From the NCBI GenBank assembly GCA_022925895.1, contig JAKSYS010000079.1, positions 1 through 64,000 on the forward strand: a DNA stretch of 64,000 bases. The letters are read 5' to 3'. Of the stretch, positions 54,051 to 64,000 are shown one piece after another. Origin of the DNA: Fragilaria crotonensis (lineage: Eukaryota; Bacillariophyta; Fragilariophyceae; Fragilariales; Fragilariaceae). The position numbers and the translations under genes were made by a program. Position 1 is the stretch's first letter; every line of letters starts with the position of its first letter. The notes beneath the pieces are model-generated. The model was not told the origin of the DNA and searched no databases. It saw only the letters and a program-made list of their open reading frames with translations.

Positions 54051-55254
54051 ACTCTAATACCGGTCGTAGACCACCATGCCCAACGTTGCACCGTAGTACC
54101 AGGTACTAGTACAAGTGCCTTGTACTGAAGTACACAGAGAAATCATCCTACCATCCTACCATCCTACCACGAACTAGCAGAGTTAAGAACGCCCCAAACA
54201 AAGATGCTATCCTACACACTACACAGGTTGATGCAAAGTGTGAAAGTTCTGGTCTTCTTGATATTGTGTGGTATCACATGTCGTAAACATAAAACAGTAC
54301 CATTATATATGGCAGTTATGTATGAATACCGAAACGACAGCGATGGTGCCAAATAAGCCCGTCGGCTGTTGGAAGGTGGCAGTTGCACTTTGCACCATAT
54401 GTAGGGTCTGATAAACTTCTACCGGTAATTCTGATCCGCACAATCGAAGTTAGGACCACTGGAGCCCTTCGCAAGGCGATCATCCCCCGAAGGATTAATG
54501 GTGATCGGTGATGGTCTTCGAATTAAGGAAATACTACAGATTACAGTACTCCGAGTAATGCAGCACTCGTAGTACTCCTAATCGGAGTATGCTCTACGAC
54601 AGTATGCTGCTCGCCAACTACGGCCCCAGGTTCGAGTGCTCTGTACTCTAGTGTCTACCGGTAGATGCGAGCAGCATCACACCTGTTGCTTTCTAATCTG
54701 AATCTCGGTAGACCGTCGTACCGTCAGACGACAGTGCCAGGGTGGGCTAGTGTTCGACTGGGTATATGACATACCGTATACGCGTATACGGTATACCCAA
54801 ATACTGAAACACCCCAGCTAGATTTTTAGGCGACAGAATTCTCGGCGAATCCCAAGGAATCTGTCAGTTTGTCAAGTGGCGTAAGAACAAAGTGGGGGGT
54901 GTCGTCGTATCTACTGTGTACCAGTACTGTTGGGTTCGTTTTTACACCAGAAGTCATGGATTTTGTGGATCGATTTGGAATGCAGCAGCAGGAAAACATC
55001 ACATGGCTTTCATCGTACTGCCGCTCCCTTCTCCCTGCTCTACCATAGCAACAGACAAGGTCAGATAAAAAGGGTGTGCCAAGTCGTCTCGCAATCAATA
55101 CTACCTGGCAATACATTGATACTCTGATACTCTGATTCGCTGATTCGCTATTGAACACTCCAATTTCTGCTAGCAAAGCACTACCAGGTACCAGGTAACT
55201 GCTACACACCAGTATCCAACTCTGTCAATATATCAATACCAACATTTTCGGATC
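54051..55254. other. Non-coding interval
   Basis: 1.2 kb without a supported gene. It contains a triple CATCCTAC repeat (about 54148-54170), one TACTCCGAGTA copy (54547-54557), a CATACCGTATACGCGTATACGGTATACCC palindromic stretch (about 54770-54796, described here by its core CGTATACGCGTATACG), and the inhibitor-2 promoter at the end. Confidence 0.4.
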
Positions 55255-56082
55255 ATGGAAGACGATCATGCAATTGACGACGCTGCTCGAAAGATTGCTG
55301 CCAAACCAGCTCTGAAGAAACACCACTTGCACAATTATACCGGTCCTTCCGACGGGATTGATACTCCGACAGATTCTGTTGGCGAGGATTCAAGGAAGAA
55401 GAAGGGCCATCTCAAGTGGGACGAGGAGGTGATTGCCGAGCATGATCAACTTCGTGGTACTCGCATGAAGGTACGTGACAAGTTACAGTGACGTTGATTT
55501 TGTTGTTAGTGTTCATTCGTAACATCAGGTGCAGGACCCTTGTTATCAGACCAATTGTGTACTTCACTATCGAACCGAGTCAGCATTCAGTGCACTCACT
55601 TGATACGGATGAATGTCATACCAGATCATAAGTGCGCACCACAATCATCCTGACAACTACTCACTATTTAACCAACTCAAACGACACCCACGCCCACGCT
55701 CTGCACCTGTCTCATCTGCATTTTTCTTTTCAAGATTGACGAACCCAACACTCCGTTTTACTACGACTCGGGTGCCGAATCGGATGGTAGTCACCAAAAA
55801 TCACCATCGCGGAAGCGTCCCACCATTGATTTCGATTTGTTGCAAGATAAGTTGACCGATGTGGTTGCGACATGCCCCTCCTCACCATCGTCGCACGGTG
55901 ATTCCAGTGTCGATGATGAAAAGAAGCGACAGTTCAGGGAACATCGCAAGAAGCATTACAATGAAATTGATAAAGTACGCCAATTTCGAAGTTCACATCC
56001 GGATTCGTTTGATGATTCCATGGATGGTGATAATGATGATGCGGGTGATGATGCGGGTGATGAGGCCGATGAAGAGGTGTAG
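55255..56082 (+). CDS. Protein phosphatase 1 inhibitor-2 (IPP-2) homologue
   Basis: Exons 55255-55470 and 55735-56082; intron of 264 bp (GTACGT...CAAG), phase 0, the longest intron in the window. 187 residues. The family motifs are in order: KKGHLKWDEEVIAEHD (the KGILKW PP1-docking motif with His for Ile), RGTRMKIDEPNTPFYYDSG across the splice site (the inhibitory Thr-Pro site region reads EPNTPF), and FREHRKKHYNEIDKVRQFR (the HYNE motif that sits on the PP1 active site). The C-terminus is acidic (DDAGDDAGDEADEEV). IPP-2 binds and regulates the catalytic subunit of PP1 in cytosol and nucleus, in mitosis and chromosome segregation. The length is close to that of animal and fungal members. Confidence 0.92.
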
Positions 56083-56596
56083 TGGTACGGCTAAATACCG
56101 AGCCATGTTGACTCCAGTAGAACTTGCCTCACCTGCCACAAATGCCAGTCATACCTTAACCAACTAAATCTTGTTTTGTGGTCTTTTTGATGTTGGAACA
56201 ATTTATCATCCTTACTCTCATTCTGCGCCAGTAGATAATTTTCATAATTCCAGAATGACATGAAACCATCCCAACGAGCGAAATCTAAATCAAGAATGCG
56301 CACACGTCGTGACGACGATTAGAATATCAGCCGTGTCTGTCGTACGTGGCCATGATTTGAAAGTGTATGATGGAATTGTGAGTTTACGAAACTATGGTTC
56401 GCAGAACGAACCCTACCCTGCCGGGAGGGAAAAAAGAAATAATCCCCAAAACCTTTCTTAACAACAACAAGTACGTTCCCCCCACAAAATGTGACTCTAC
56501 TAGAGTGTGTGTGTACCAATGTGTTCCACGTTCCTCTAGAGCACCCATGTCACAATGCATAATTACGATTTTTTTACAACCACCAATCGTAGTGGG
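56083..56596. other. Non-coding interval between convergent genes
   Basis: 513 bp holding the 3' ends of the inhibitor-2 (plus) and HSF (minus) genes. No further gene seen. Confidence 0.4.
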
Positions 56597-57917
56597 TTAC
56601 GAATCCTCATCACTATCGTCGTGAGTCGCACTCACATCCGAATCCTCGGCGTCTTCAATTCGGTTCGGCGATTTTAGTTTCTGAGACTTTGCGGCGGATG
56701 CGGATACTTTCCTACTATCACGTGCTGCTGCTGCTGCTGCTGATTTGGCGGGAGGGCTCGAGTCGTCCTGATCAGTCTTTCGATTGGCCTCACGGTCGGA
56801 TGTTGATCGGAATTTGTGAGGCGGCCGACGCATCTTGGCACACAGTTGTGGAAATCCCCGTCGGAACATTTCATGATGGTAGGCATTCTGATCAGGTCCG
56901 GTCGGTGTTCGTAGGAATCCCCATCCATTCACTTGTCTCATGAAGGATGACAACTTGGCATGTCGGAAAAAGAGCGGAATCACCTTTTCTTCAAATTCGT
57001 GTTGGTTGTGAATCTTCCACGATCTGCCGTGCGGTTGCCACGAGATGTATTCCTGACAATCTGGATCTTCCAACATTCGGAATAATTTGGCCGGGAAGGA
57101 GCGCGTTTTCGCTAAATCTGCCAAATCAAGATCGGGTCCTTGAGGCTCTGATTCCTGGATTGTGAGGGGAAAAAAATTACGTGAGTTTCATATTGAATAG
57201 GCATTGTAACATGAAAAACTGATCTTGTGTCATTGTTACCTGCGCGAGCCCTTGAAATGTGCCAGGGAGTGTTGCGGATGAAGGTGTCGAGAGCGCATCT
57301 GCTTGTAGCTGTACATGGCTTGGAACGAGCGCTCTGTGAAGAGCCATATTCTCAGCACCGTGGCCCATAAGTCCGAGGGAAGGGTTCATTTGCCCTTGTA
57401 GTGTCATTCCACCTGATCCAGCCAGGTTCTGCAGAAGGGCCGGGTATCGATTCCGCAGCATTTGTTGCTGTACAATTTGTTGCATGAAGCGTTGCTCCGC
57501 CAGTTGTCGTTGAAGAACATGCACGTCCACCAATGCGTTGTTATTACCAGGAAAAAGTGGGATGGAGCTGGACTGTGACGTCCCTTGCATCTGCATTGGC
57601 ATTTGAATTGGCATCTGCATTGGCATTTGAATTGGCATCTGCATTGGCATTTGCATTGACATCGTTGACAAGGGGTGCGATATTTGCCCTCCGAGCGTGA
57701 GGTCTCGCTGCATTGGCATGCCACGCTGCGGGAAGACTCCTCCTCTGTTGACGAACGATTGTGATTGCTGTGGCACCGCTGCGGGGTTGAACCCTGAAAT
57801 GAGATTTTGTGAGTTCATGTTTAAGTTCATGTTCGCCGCGAGGTTCATGCTGTTCATCATGTGGACCCGATCCCTGTCGTCTTGTTTATTTCGTTGATCA
57901 TCGTCACTATCGTTCAT
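56597..57917 (-). CDS. HSF-type transcription factor with C-terminal DNA-binding domain
   Basis: Exons 57240-57917 and 56597-57154 on the minus strand; an 85-bp GT-AG intron in phase 0. 411 residues. The first 225 residues are Asn/Gln/Met-rich with a tandem MQMPIQMPMQM tract (from a short repeat at about 57590-57660) and a helix LVDVHVLQRQLAEQRFMQQIVQQQML. The HSF domain spans about 240-335: SFPAKLFRMLEDPDCQEYISWQPHGRSWKIH, FEEKVIPLFFRHAKLSSFMRQVNGWGFLR (recognition helix), YHHEMFRRGFPQLCAKM. A short basic then acidic tail follows. Family: heat-shock-factor-like proteins, greatly expanded in diatoms. Placing the DNA-binding domain at the C-terminus, with no HR-A/B coiled coil after it, differs from classic HSF. 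Targets are unknown. Confidence 0.92.
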
Positions 57918-60900
57918 CGGAGAGGAACCGTTGAGAGTTCAGCGACAACGTTGTTCAACTCGACGTAGGTTAAGGACTTGACGTACGAAAGACAGCAGGC
58001 AAATGCCCTATGCGAGCATTCAGGAAAGCAGGAGTTGTCTGTCTCCCCCTCCACTGGAATGCGAAAGGTGTCTCGTAGTACTCTATGTACCTTGCTGTTG
58101 ACGCCCATATGTTATACAATGATAACTCTAAATTGAGAGACCACCCGATCACAGTTGTGAAAAACAAGAAATACATATGACATATGCATACACACAATTA
58201 GCCCTCGAGGAGCAGTAGAATACTTGCTATCGGTCGTGTACTCGTACTGTATCCGAAGTCGCAGCAGTGCTGGGGACATTCGGAAACGAACCACTGCCGT
58301 TTAATGACTTCGACGTTGATACTACATTGAACACACATGCTTTTCCTGACATTCTTTGTATTGACGTCAGCTCGGTTCTTTTTTCCTCGCGCGTTTCTGT
58401 TCGAAACATGATATTGCTCGACTCAATTATATTGGATACTTTGGTTCTACGTTCTATGATACGCACCTCTACGAACTGCCTCGTCCGTGGACACAGAATA
58501 CTGACCATGCATGATGTCGAGTCCCGAGGCGGAGCAATTCGGGAAGTGCGTAGCCCGGTTTGCAATTACATGGATGAGAATGATGACGTCAAGGTTCAAG
58601 GGATTGTACGACGTGTTTCAGTTTTAAATATATCATTTTCCGTTGACCACGAACGTTCGCCAGGTCAGAAAACGAATCCAACGGATTCGAGGAAAATGGT
58701 TTTATGTTTCTAAAATGCCGGAAGTTTGTCAAGTGCGTTTCGTGTCGCTGAACGTAACAATGGAGAGGTTGGAGCAATCAACGCACCAACATCATGACGC
58801 TCGCCATTGCGAACATGCATTGTATCGGTGTACGAGTATCCCAGAAAACAAAGACCAGAAACGGCTAACACAATCGCCCGTCCGCCTGTCAAGGGTATCG
58901 TTGTGTTTAAAACAAATTCAGATTTTGAATTTGTTTTAAACAGTTTAAAACAGCAACAGTTCACAGTAGTAAGTACTACAGTACTCCAAGTAGTCAAGTA
59001 CTCGGAGTAGACCACTAATCAATACGGTTCAAAACCTTGAGAACAAGACAACAAGGATAACCAAGATAGAAAGGAGTCCTAAGGACTAATCAGCATGAAC
59101 TTATAATTGCACTTATGCCTGACAATACTCTGCCTTTTTGCATGCAGGTTTCCCACCAACTGAATGGTATGGATCCCCTAAGTGTCCACTGATAACATCC
59201 TAAAGTTGCACCATTCTTGAATCAAAATGTAATGAATTGTCTCACATGCATCACTTAACTGATGTTATGCATTTTGATGCTTTTTCAACCTACAAACAGT
59301 ATAGTTATGTGATGAGCAATGAGACTTGTCGATGAAAAAACCGCATCATAACCGTAAAACCTTAACCCTAACCTCGATTTCAATGAAACAAATTGCTTTT
59401 TTGAAGAAAAAAGTTGTTAACAGGGTGTTTTAAACAGCAATTAAACAAACACAACGATAGTCAAGGGGGATCTACTGTTTGGACAAGAAGTGCCAGAAAA
59501 ATACAGTAGGACCACGTAAACAATGGTAGATGGTAGATGGTACTTGTAATACTACCGGTAGTCGTATGGTGCTTGTACCGGATCACTTCTACAATAGTAA
59601 ACTCAAGCACAGGAGCATCGTCAAGCAGGTGTTTTTCGATGAGTGTTTCTTTGTTGTTACTCCAAAACGCAGAAGCACCTCACTTTGGCGCCTTTGGTTT
59701 TTGTAGTTCGACAAGAAGAGGTGTTTTTCAAGACATTCGCATATCAATACTACCGGTAATACGCCAGTACTACTACAAAGCAGGACCATCACTCCAACAA
59801 GCTGAGATGCACGGGTAGTGAAGCACTTTGCTTTCTGTGCATCCTGTTATGATGATATCATGAAGCAAATACCATAAGTCAATTGTGCCTGTAATATTGT
59901 CCTTGTGCCCATCAAGCAGCATGTATTTAATGACCCTCTCTCACAAGAAACTGTGTGACAACAAGAGTACAGGAGGAGCAATGGTGGCTAGAGAGGAATG
60001 CATGGTGTTGAATTCGGTGCCTTGAAAGCAAGGTACAGTAAATCTACCAGAAAGAGATGCAAATGCAGCTGACGTTCTCAGGCTTGGTGCTGCTGATAGA
60101 CTTACACTGGTTTGTGGAATGTTGAGGATGAGAAGGAAAAATGGCGCCTCTGTAGGAAGTATTGTGGGCAGAGCAGCTGTGATGGAACTGCATGGTTCAA
60201 ACAATTTGGTTGCCAATCTTAAGGTACTACCTCCACAGAGGACTGCAAGGTTCTCAACAGTGACCTGATGCTCGTAGAGTGTAGTAACAGGAGGTGATAA
60301 CTCTAGTTCTCTGGGTACTAAACGGTGATCAGCTGGTGGACAAAAATTCAGAATGGAAGGGCAAAAAGCAAAATGATGCAAGCGCTGACAGACTTGTCGG
60401 TCTACTGTATTACCAGCAGGCATAAGTACAATGTGAGACTTGCGACTATCGCTAGACGTCTAGCGGCATCGAAGGCATCACCTTGGCTGCACAGAAATTT
60501 AGCGTTAGGAACTTTGGGTACTGCTACACGACGTTCTAGTAACAATACTATCCATACACACTGCATGCGACAGTACCGGTACGACTTAAATGCTGCTTGA
60601 CGCTGGATCGGTGTTAGAAGCAGGGCTGGCATTGCTTGGTTTTTCTAATAAAGGTTTTTGTAGCTTTTATTCAAATGTGACCCCTCGTTTCCCGCACCAT
60701 CATTGCATTCGTTGGTTCTTTCAGCACTGCTGCTACTACAGTGTCAACAACTACAACATTTTGAGCAACACAATTCAATGATGGAAGTGAATGAGGATGA
60801 TGTTATTGTCAACATTGACAATAACAATCCTGCAGATATAGCAGATAGTACTCCAGAGAGCCAGAGCATTAGGAGGATGCAGTGCCTCACTTCTGGCATC

Positions 60901-61198
60901 AATTTGCCAATGATCCTTGCCAACGAAATTGAATGGTGCTGTTTGCTGGTATTGTCATATCTGATATCATCACCACAAGAATGGAATCGGCAATGGTGCA
61001 TCCGGTAGTTCATGTCGTGGAGTTTGCTTTTCAGCAATATACTTTATTGAAGATTGAGATTGATGATCACCCCACTTGGCCACGTAGGACGTGGTACGTA
61101 ATAGGTTAACTTAGGTTTTTGTAAGTTTTTTAAAAAAAACCTAAAAATTAGGATTTTGCCGGGCCTGGGGTGAGAAGGTGAGAAGTAAAGTGCAACGA
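57918..61198. other. Long interval without a supported gene
   Basis: 3.3 kb. The frames at 58267-58713 and 59941-60423 lack recognisable domains. A perfect 16-bp hairpin lies at 58905-58941. One TACTCGGAGTA copy is at 58999-59009. A GTTTTAAAC phrase recurs near 58930 and 59430. CCTTAACCCTAACC occurs once near 59360 but is not repeated. Confidence 0.35.
58905..58941. repeat. Perfect 16-bp hairpin
   Basis: GTTTAAAACAAATTCA (58905-58920) pairs with its complement at 58926-58941 across a 5-nt loop. It lies in non-coding DNA. A second GTTTAAAAC copy follows directly. Confidence 0.6.
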
Positions 61199-62350
61199 AT
61201 GAGTGACCCAGAGAATGAATGGGCTTTTTGCACTCGAGGCATTTCTCAATACTGTACATGGAACAGCACCTTGAAAAGTTTGTTCATTGTCGGCGGGCCC
61301 GTGACATGTGTCTCCTTCCTATCCGACGACAGACTATTGATTGGCAAGGGCCCATACCTTGAGGTTGTTCCGTCGCAGGTCAACGCCGTCGTTGTTGCAC
61401 CAGCGCGAACGTTTGGCGTTGGGACAGAGATTTTGTGTATTAATACTAGCAATAGTGCTGAACCAGCCTCCGCTCCATTCGTACTTGCTTCTACCGAAGC
61501 ACAAACAGCAACTGCGACATGTTCAAAAGCACGCCTTATATTTTCCAAAGGTGGCACGATACACGGGGCACGACAAACAAGTGCAGGTTTTCTCATTGTT
61601 TTTGGCGGTCGTCAATTGGCCTTTCTTCATAACGAGACCTTCCAACCATTGGAAATTAATCAAAAGGATGCGCTACATGTCTCGGACTGGATTTGGGATG
61701 CACGATTACATCAAAAGAGCTTTCAAAATGGAAATGGAGACGGGTTGTTAGCGCTCGGACTTGGCAACAATACCGGTGAACTATGGAAAGTCCGGACAGA
61801 AACGTCCACGTCGTTCTCTGTCGTCAGACAGCACTGCTGTGGCAACCAAATTCGATGCATCACGTACTGCATGGTCTTGAATGGATGGAATGAATCAATG
61901 GACTCTCTTATCATCGCTTCTGGTACTGTCTGGAACGAGATTCTACTTTGGAACGTGGAGGAGAATGAAAGTGACACGACCGATAGACCTGTGACATCGA
62001 CACTAAAAGGACACGAGGGACTCATTTTGTCGCTCAAATTCAACAGGGATGGAGACTTGCTGGCTTCAACCTCGGACGATCGATCGGTACGTTTATGGAG
62101 CATCCTCCATGGCTCGGAAGGAGCCTTACTTTGGGTCGCTTGGGGTGACACTGCTCGAGTATGGGATGTTGCATTCTCGGCGTCGCATGGCATTGTGAGT
62201 TCAGGAGAGGATGGTACAGCTCGACTCTGGGACATACACGATGGATATGAGCGTGCCATCTTCCGAAATTACGTCTCGCACTCTCTGTGGCGCGTCGACG
62301 TGTGTGATGAACTCCGTCATGTATGCTTTCAGTGGCTATGTCTGCTCTGA
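61199..62350 (+). CDS. WDR6/Trm734-like WD40 protein, shortened
   Basis: Start at the ATG at 61199 (MSDPENEW). 383 residues with WDR6-type blades: GGPVTCVSFLSDDRLLIGKGPYLEVV, GGTIHGARQTSAGFLIVFGGRQLAFL (the IHG block typical of WDR6), WIWDARL, GNNTGELWKVR, ASGTVWNEILLWNVE, GHEGLILSLKFNRDGDLLASTSDDRSVRLWSI and ARVWDVAFSASHGIVSSGEDGTARLWDI. Family: WDR6/Rtt10 is the partner of the FTSJ1/Trm7 methyltransferase that modifies wobble base 34 of tRNAs and usually has about 1000 residues with two or more propellers. Here the frame ends at 62350 after one propeller (SLWRVDVCDEL..., then a stop). Sequence beyond shows open pieces (62211-62429, 62624-62959, about 63030-63207) but none with WD motifs. 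Either the C-terminal part is lost or it continues by undetected splicing. Confidence 0.7.
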   Translation: MSDPENEWAFCTRGISQYCTWNSTLKSLFIVGGPVTCVSFLSDDRLLIGKGPYLEVVPSQVNAVVVAPARTFGVGTEILCINTSNSAEPASAPFVLASTEAQTATATCSKARLIFSKGGTIHGARQTSAGFLIVFGGRQLAFLHNETFQPLEINQKDALHVSDWIWDARLHQKSFQNGNGDGLLALGLGNNTGELWKVRTETSTSFSVVRQHCCGNQIRCITYCMVLNGWNESMDSLIIASGTVWNEILLWNVEENESDTTDRPVTSTLKGHEGLILSLKFNRDGDLLASTSDDRSVRLWSILHGSEGALLWVAWGDTARVWDVAFSASHGIVSSGEDGTARLWDIHDGYERAIFRNYVSHSLWRVDVCDELRHVCFQWLCLL

Positions 62351-63685
62351 TATTGGGACTTCTCACGAGAGCCACGACCATGGAACCACGTATGCTGGGA
62401 ATGATTTCCCGGTCAGCAAAGTCCTCTGACGAACGAACCATGGCCATGTATTTGTTGTCCGTTCTTATCGTGAACTGTGCTGCCACCGAGACCATCCGAG
62501 GGTCGTCGAGGTTCTGATGGACTCCCCGTGGCTTTCCATCCTTTGCGCCAAAACAGTGATTCTGTGTGTTGGCCTTCAGCGTACTTCGCCGGCTCGGATT
62601 CAGGATTGCTCTTTAGCTGATACTTGTCCTTTCTTTGTGATCAATCTTACTTCACCAATTCATATCCTTTGAGTAAACTGATGGATATGTGTTTTCATGA
62701 AAGCGATGACGGTTCCGCGTTCAAGCTCGGCGAACTCAAGGCCCTTGTTCGTATTACTTTCGAACACCGCTTGATGTCACGTCGTAGAGAAGCCGAAATT
62801 GAGGGGGTTATTCAACAGTCTAAGAGTGCTGATACTTTGGGGCCTTATGGGCCGTACCGCATATTGGGACCTATGCGATGCGTCATACAAGATGATGAGC
62901 GTCCTGCGTGTCGAGAAATGGAGACTTTTTTGATAATAATGCAGATGACGATGACATAGCGAACATGCACAATCACTCTAAAAAAGACGACATGTTGCCA
63001 GCCATTTACTCCATTACGACAAGTTGTTGCTGTCACTTTAGACTCTGTTTTGGACGGAGCTAAAATCATTGACGTCTACCGCAAGGAATATAGTCGTTCC
63101 CACGTACTTCAAGAATTTCACGATGGTAGCCGAATCAGTGGTTTCTGCGGAATTCTACTAACGAAGCAGCATATTGTGGTACGAAAGGAAGACATCACCT
63201 CAGTATAGGCAGCCATGTGTCTCGCCGGACGCAACCATTAGTGTTGCCTGCAACATCATCCAATCACGGAATTCGCAGAAGTCGAGTAGAATTGCGTTAC
63301 TTTGCTAAGACCCAGATCTGGCGATATGAGCTTTATATGAAGGCAAAACCGTCCCCCTCGTGGCTAGGGTTTTAGGAAACATCACATGGAAGAATACATT
63401 GGAACAAAGACTGATATTTCAAACCTCCCATGGAACTATTACAGTGGGCAGTGGCAAAGTGGAAAGTATTTACTCTGATGCAGCGCCAGGAGCTACAACA
63501 GCATGCACATTATGGAGTTGACAACCCTTTTGACTTCGTTAAGTTCCAAGATGTTTGTTGAGTACAGTAAACAAATTCGATGTAACGCAATTTGGCTATT
63601 GAATTGGAGCATCTCACGATACCAATCTGGAATATGCATAGGGGCAACACACAAGGATGTAGCAACTGGTGAAGAGGTGCCACCA
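62351..63685. other. Interval with unassigned open pieces
   Basis: Downstream of the WDR6-like frame. A 111-codon frame (62624-62959, with FKLGELKALVRITFEHRL) and an open stretch to a stop at about 63207 (KIIDVYRKEYSRSHVLQEF) look coding in character but match no family I recognise. They may be exons of one gene or decayed sequence. Confidence 0.3.
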
Positions 63686-64000
63686 CTAACCGGGTGGAGA
63701 GACGCCAGTGGTTGGTGCAGCGACGGGAGGAGAGCTGCCGCCACCAGTTCCCGGTGGAAGAGTCCCATCAACACAAAGGCAGACACCAATCAAATTTGGA
63801 AGGACCGGACAGTTTTCTAATGCAACTCGGCCTTCTAGGCCAGCCTGTTGCAAATCTCCACAAGGGACGGGGTCAAAACCTGGAAATGCAAAGATGGCAT
63901 CAGGTGCTGAAACGACCTTGCCATCTCCGCAAACTGAACACCCTTGGGCATTGGAAGCGCCACCAGTGGTTGGAGCAGCGACTGGTGGAGAGGTGCCAGT
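63686..64000 (-). CDS. Secreted Cys-rich VCGDGK-domain protein, partial
   Basis: Open from the right edge and continuing beyond it. The minus strand reads a TGTSPPVAAPTTGG linker, then the domain CSVCGDGKVVSAPDAIFAFPG, VPCGDLQQAGLEGRVALENC, LIGVCLC, then another Pro/Thr/Gly linker. Six cysteines are spaced as in a domain I know from extracellular diatom proteins (C-x-V-C-GDG, PDAIF.FPG, CG.L..AG..G.I). Function is unknown; many members look cell-wall or frustule-associated. The frame stops at TAG (63686-63688) inside a linker; changing the GGG at 63692-63694 by one base would continue it as VSGGTSSPVATSLCVAP, so the true C-terminus may lie further left, to about 63500. The start and signal peptide are outside the window. 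Confidence 0.7.
   Translation of the reverse strand, partial: TGTSPPVAAPTTGGASNAQGCSVCGDGKVVSAPDAIFAFPGFDPVPCGDLQQAGLEGRVALENCPVLPNLIGVCLCVDGTLPPGTGGGSSPPVAAPTTGVSPPG

Noticed and set aside
58267-58713. 148-codon open frame on plus
   Set aside because: No motif, signal peptide or homology seen; left as non-coding.
59350-59375. CCTTAACCCTAACC as telomeric sequence
   Set aside because: Only about one and a half TTAGGG-complement units; no array.
59941-60423. 160-codon open frame on minus
   Set aside because: No recognisable domain or splice context; composition like surrounding non-coding DNA.

Overview
The window is nuclear DNA from a photosynthetic stramenopile, almost certainly a diatom. 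The evidence is a fucoxanthin-chlorophyll a/c binding protein with an ASAFAP-type transit peptide, a DUF1350 protein with a similar leader, a C-terminal HSF DNA-binding domain, a CoDi-like Copia RNase H, and genes with 0-3 short GT-AG introns (about 65-110 bp, one of 264 bp). No species is claimed. Intergenic DNA is AT-rich and littered with short palindromes, above all the 11-mer TACTCCGAGTA.

Layout. 0.2-3.8 kb: a broken PiggyBac-type transposase whose catalytic core is interrupted by a YqaJ nuclease and a SAP domain. 4.2-4.7 kb: inverted repeats. 5.2-7.2 kb: a macro-like plus SIR2 protein of prokaryotic immune-effector style. 7.5-11.5 kb: an intact gene and a frame-broken copy of an unrecognised GGSTLE-motif family. 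12-13.1 kb: a jacalin-lectin gene. 13.9-15.3 kb: DUF1350. 15.5-17.9 kb: an ankyrin/QY-repeat gene. 18.8-21 kb: a double GT32-like glycosyltransferase. 21.7-32.8 kb: two class 3 lipase genes and a lipase relic, with the FCP gene (24.5-25.2 kb) and a Copia fragment between them. 33-35.1 kb: a spliced SANT/Myb-like regulator. 36.4-47.3 kb: MgtE-type transporter, MYST acetyltransferase, a membrane protein with helical repeats, a VWA protein, an RWD-DUF1115 protein, and a peptide methionine sulfoxide reductase whose catalytic Cys is a TGA codon. 47.4-54.1 kb: a nest of transposons, including a complete PIF/Harbinger element with two genes, 16-bp terminal inverted repeats and a TAA duplication. 55.2-57.9 kb: PP1 inhibitor-2 and HSF genes. 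61.2-62.3 kb: a shortened WDR6-like gene. The right edge cuts a secreted Cys-rich protein.

The strongest functional result is the selenoprotein MsrA. The in-frame TGA lies exactly at the GCFW cysteine, and a SECIS-like hairpin with ATGA, AAA and GA in the right places lies 22 nt after the stop codon. The macro-SIR2 protein and the nuclease-bearing PiggyBac are the most unusual architectures.

At least six otherwise conserved genes carry a single one-base shift, mostly in short homopolymers (14218, 20595, 32313, 36698, 7834, 63692). This looks more like residual assembly indels than wholesale gene death, so those genes are annotated as CDS with the shift noted. The PiggyBac gene, with an in-frame TAG plus several shifts, is treated as a true pseudogene. 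No tRNA, rRNA or CRISPR array was recognised. Neighbouring genes show no operon-like or pathway relation; they are ordinary single eukaryotic genes separated by mobile DNA.
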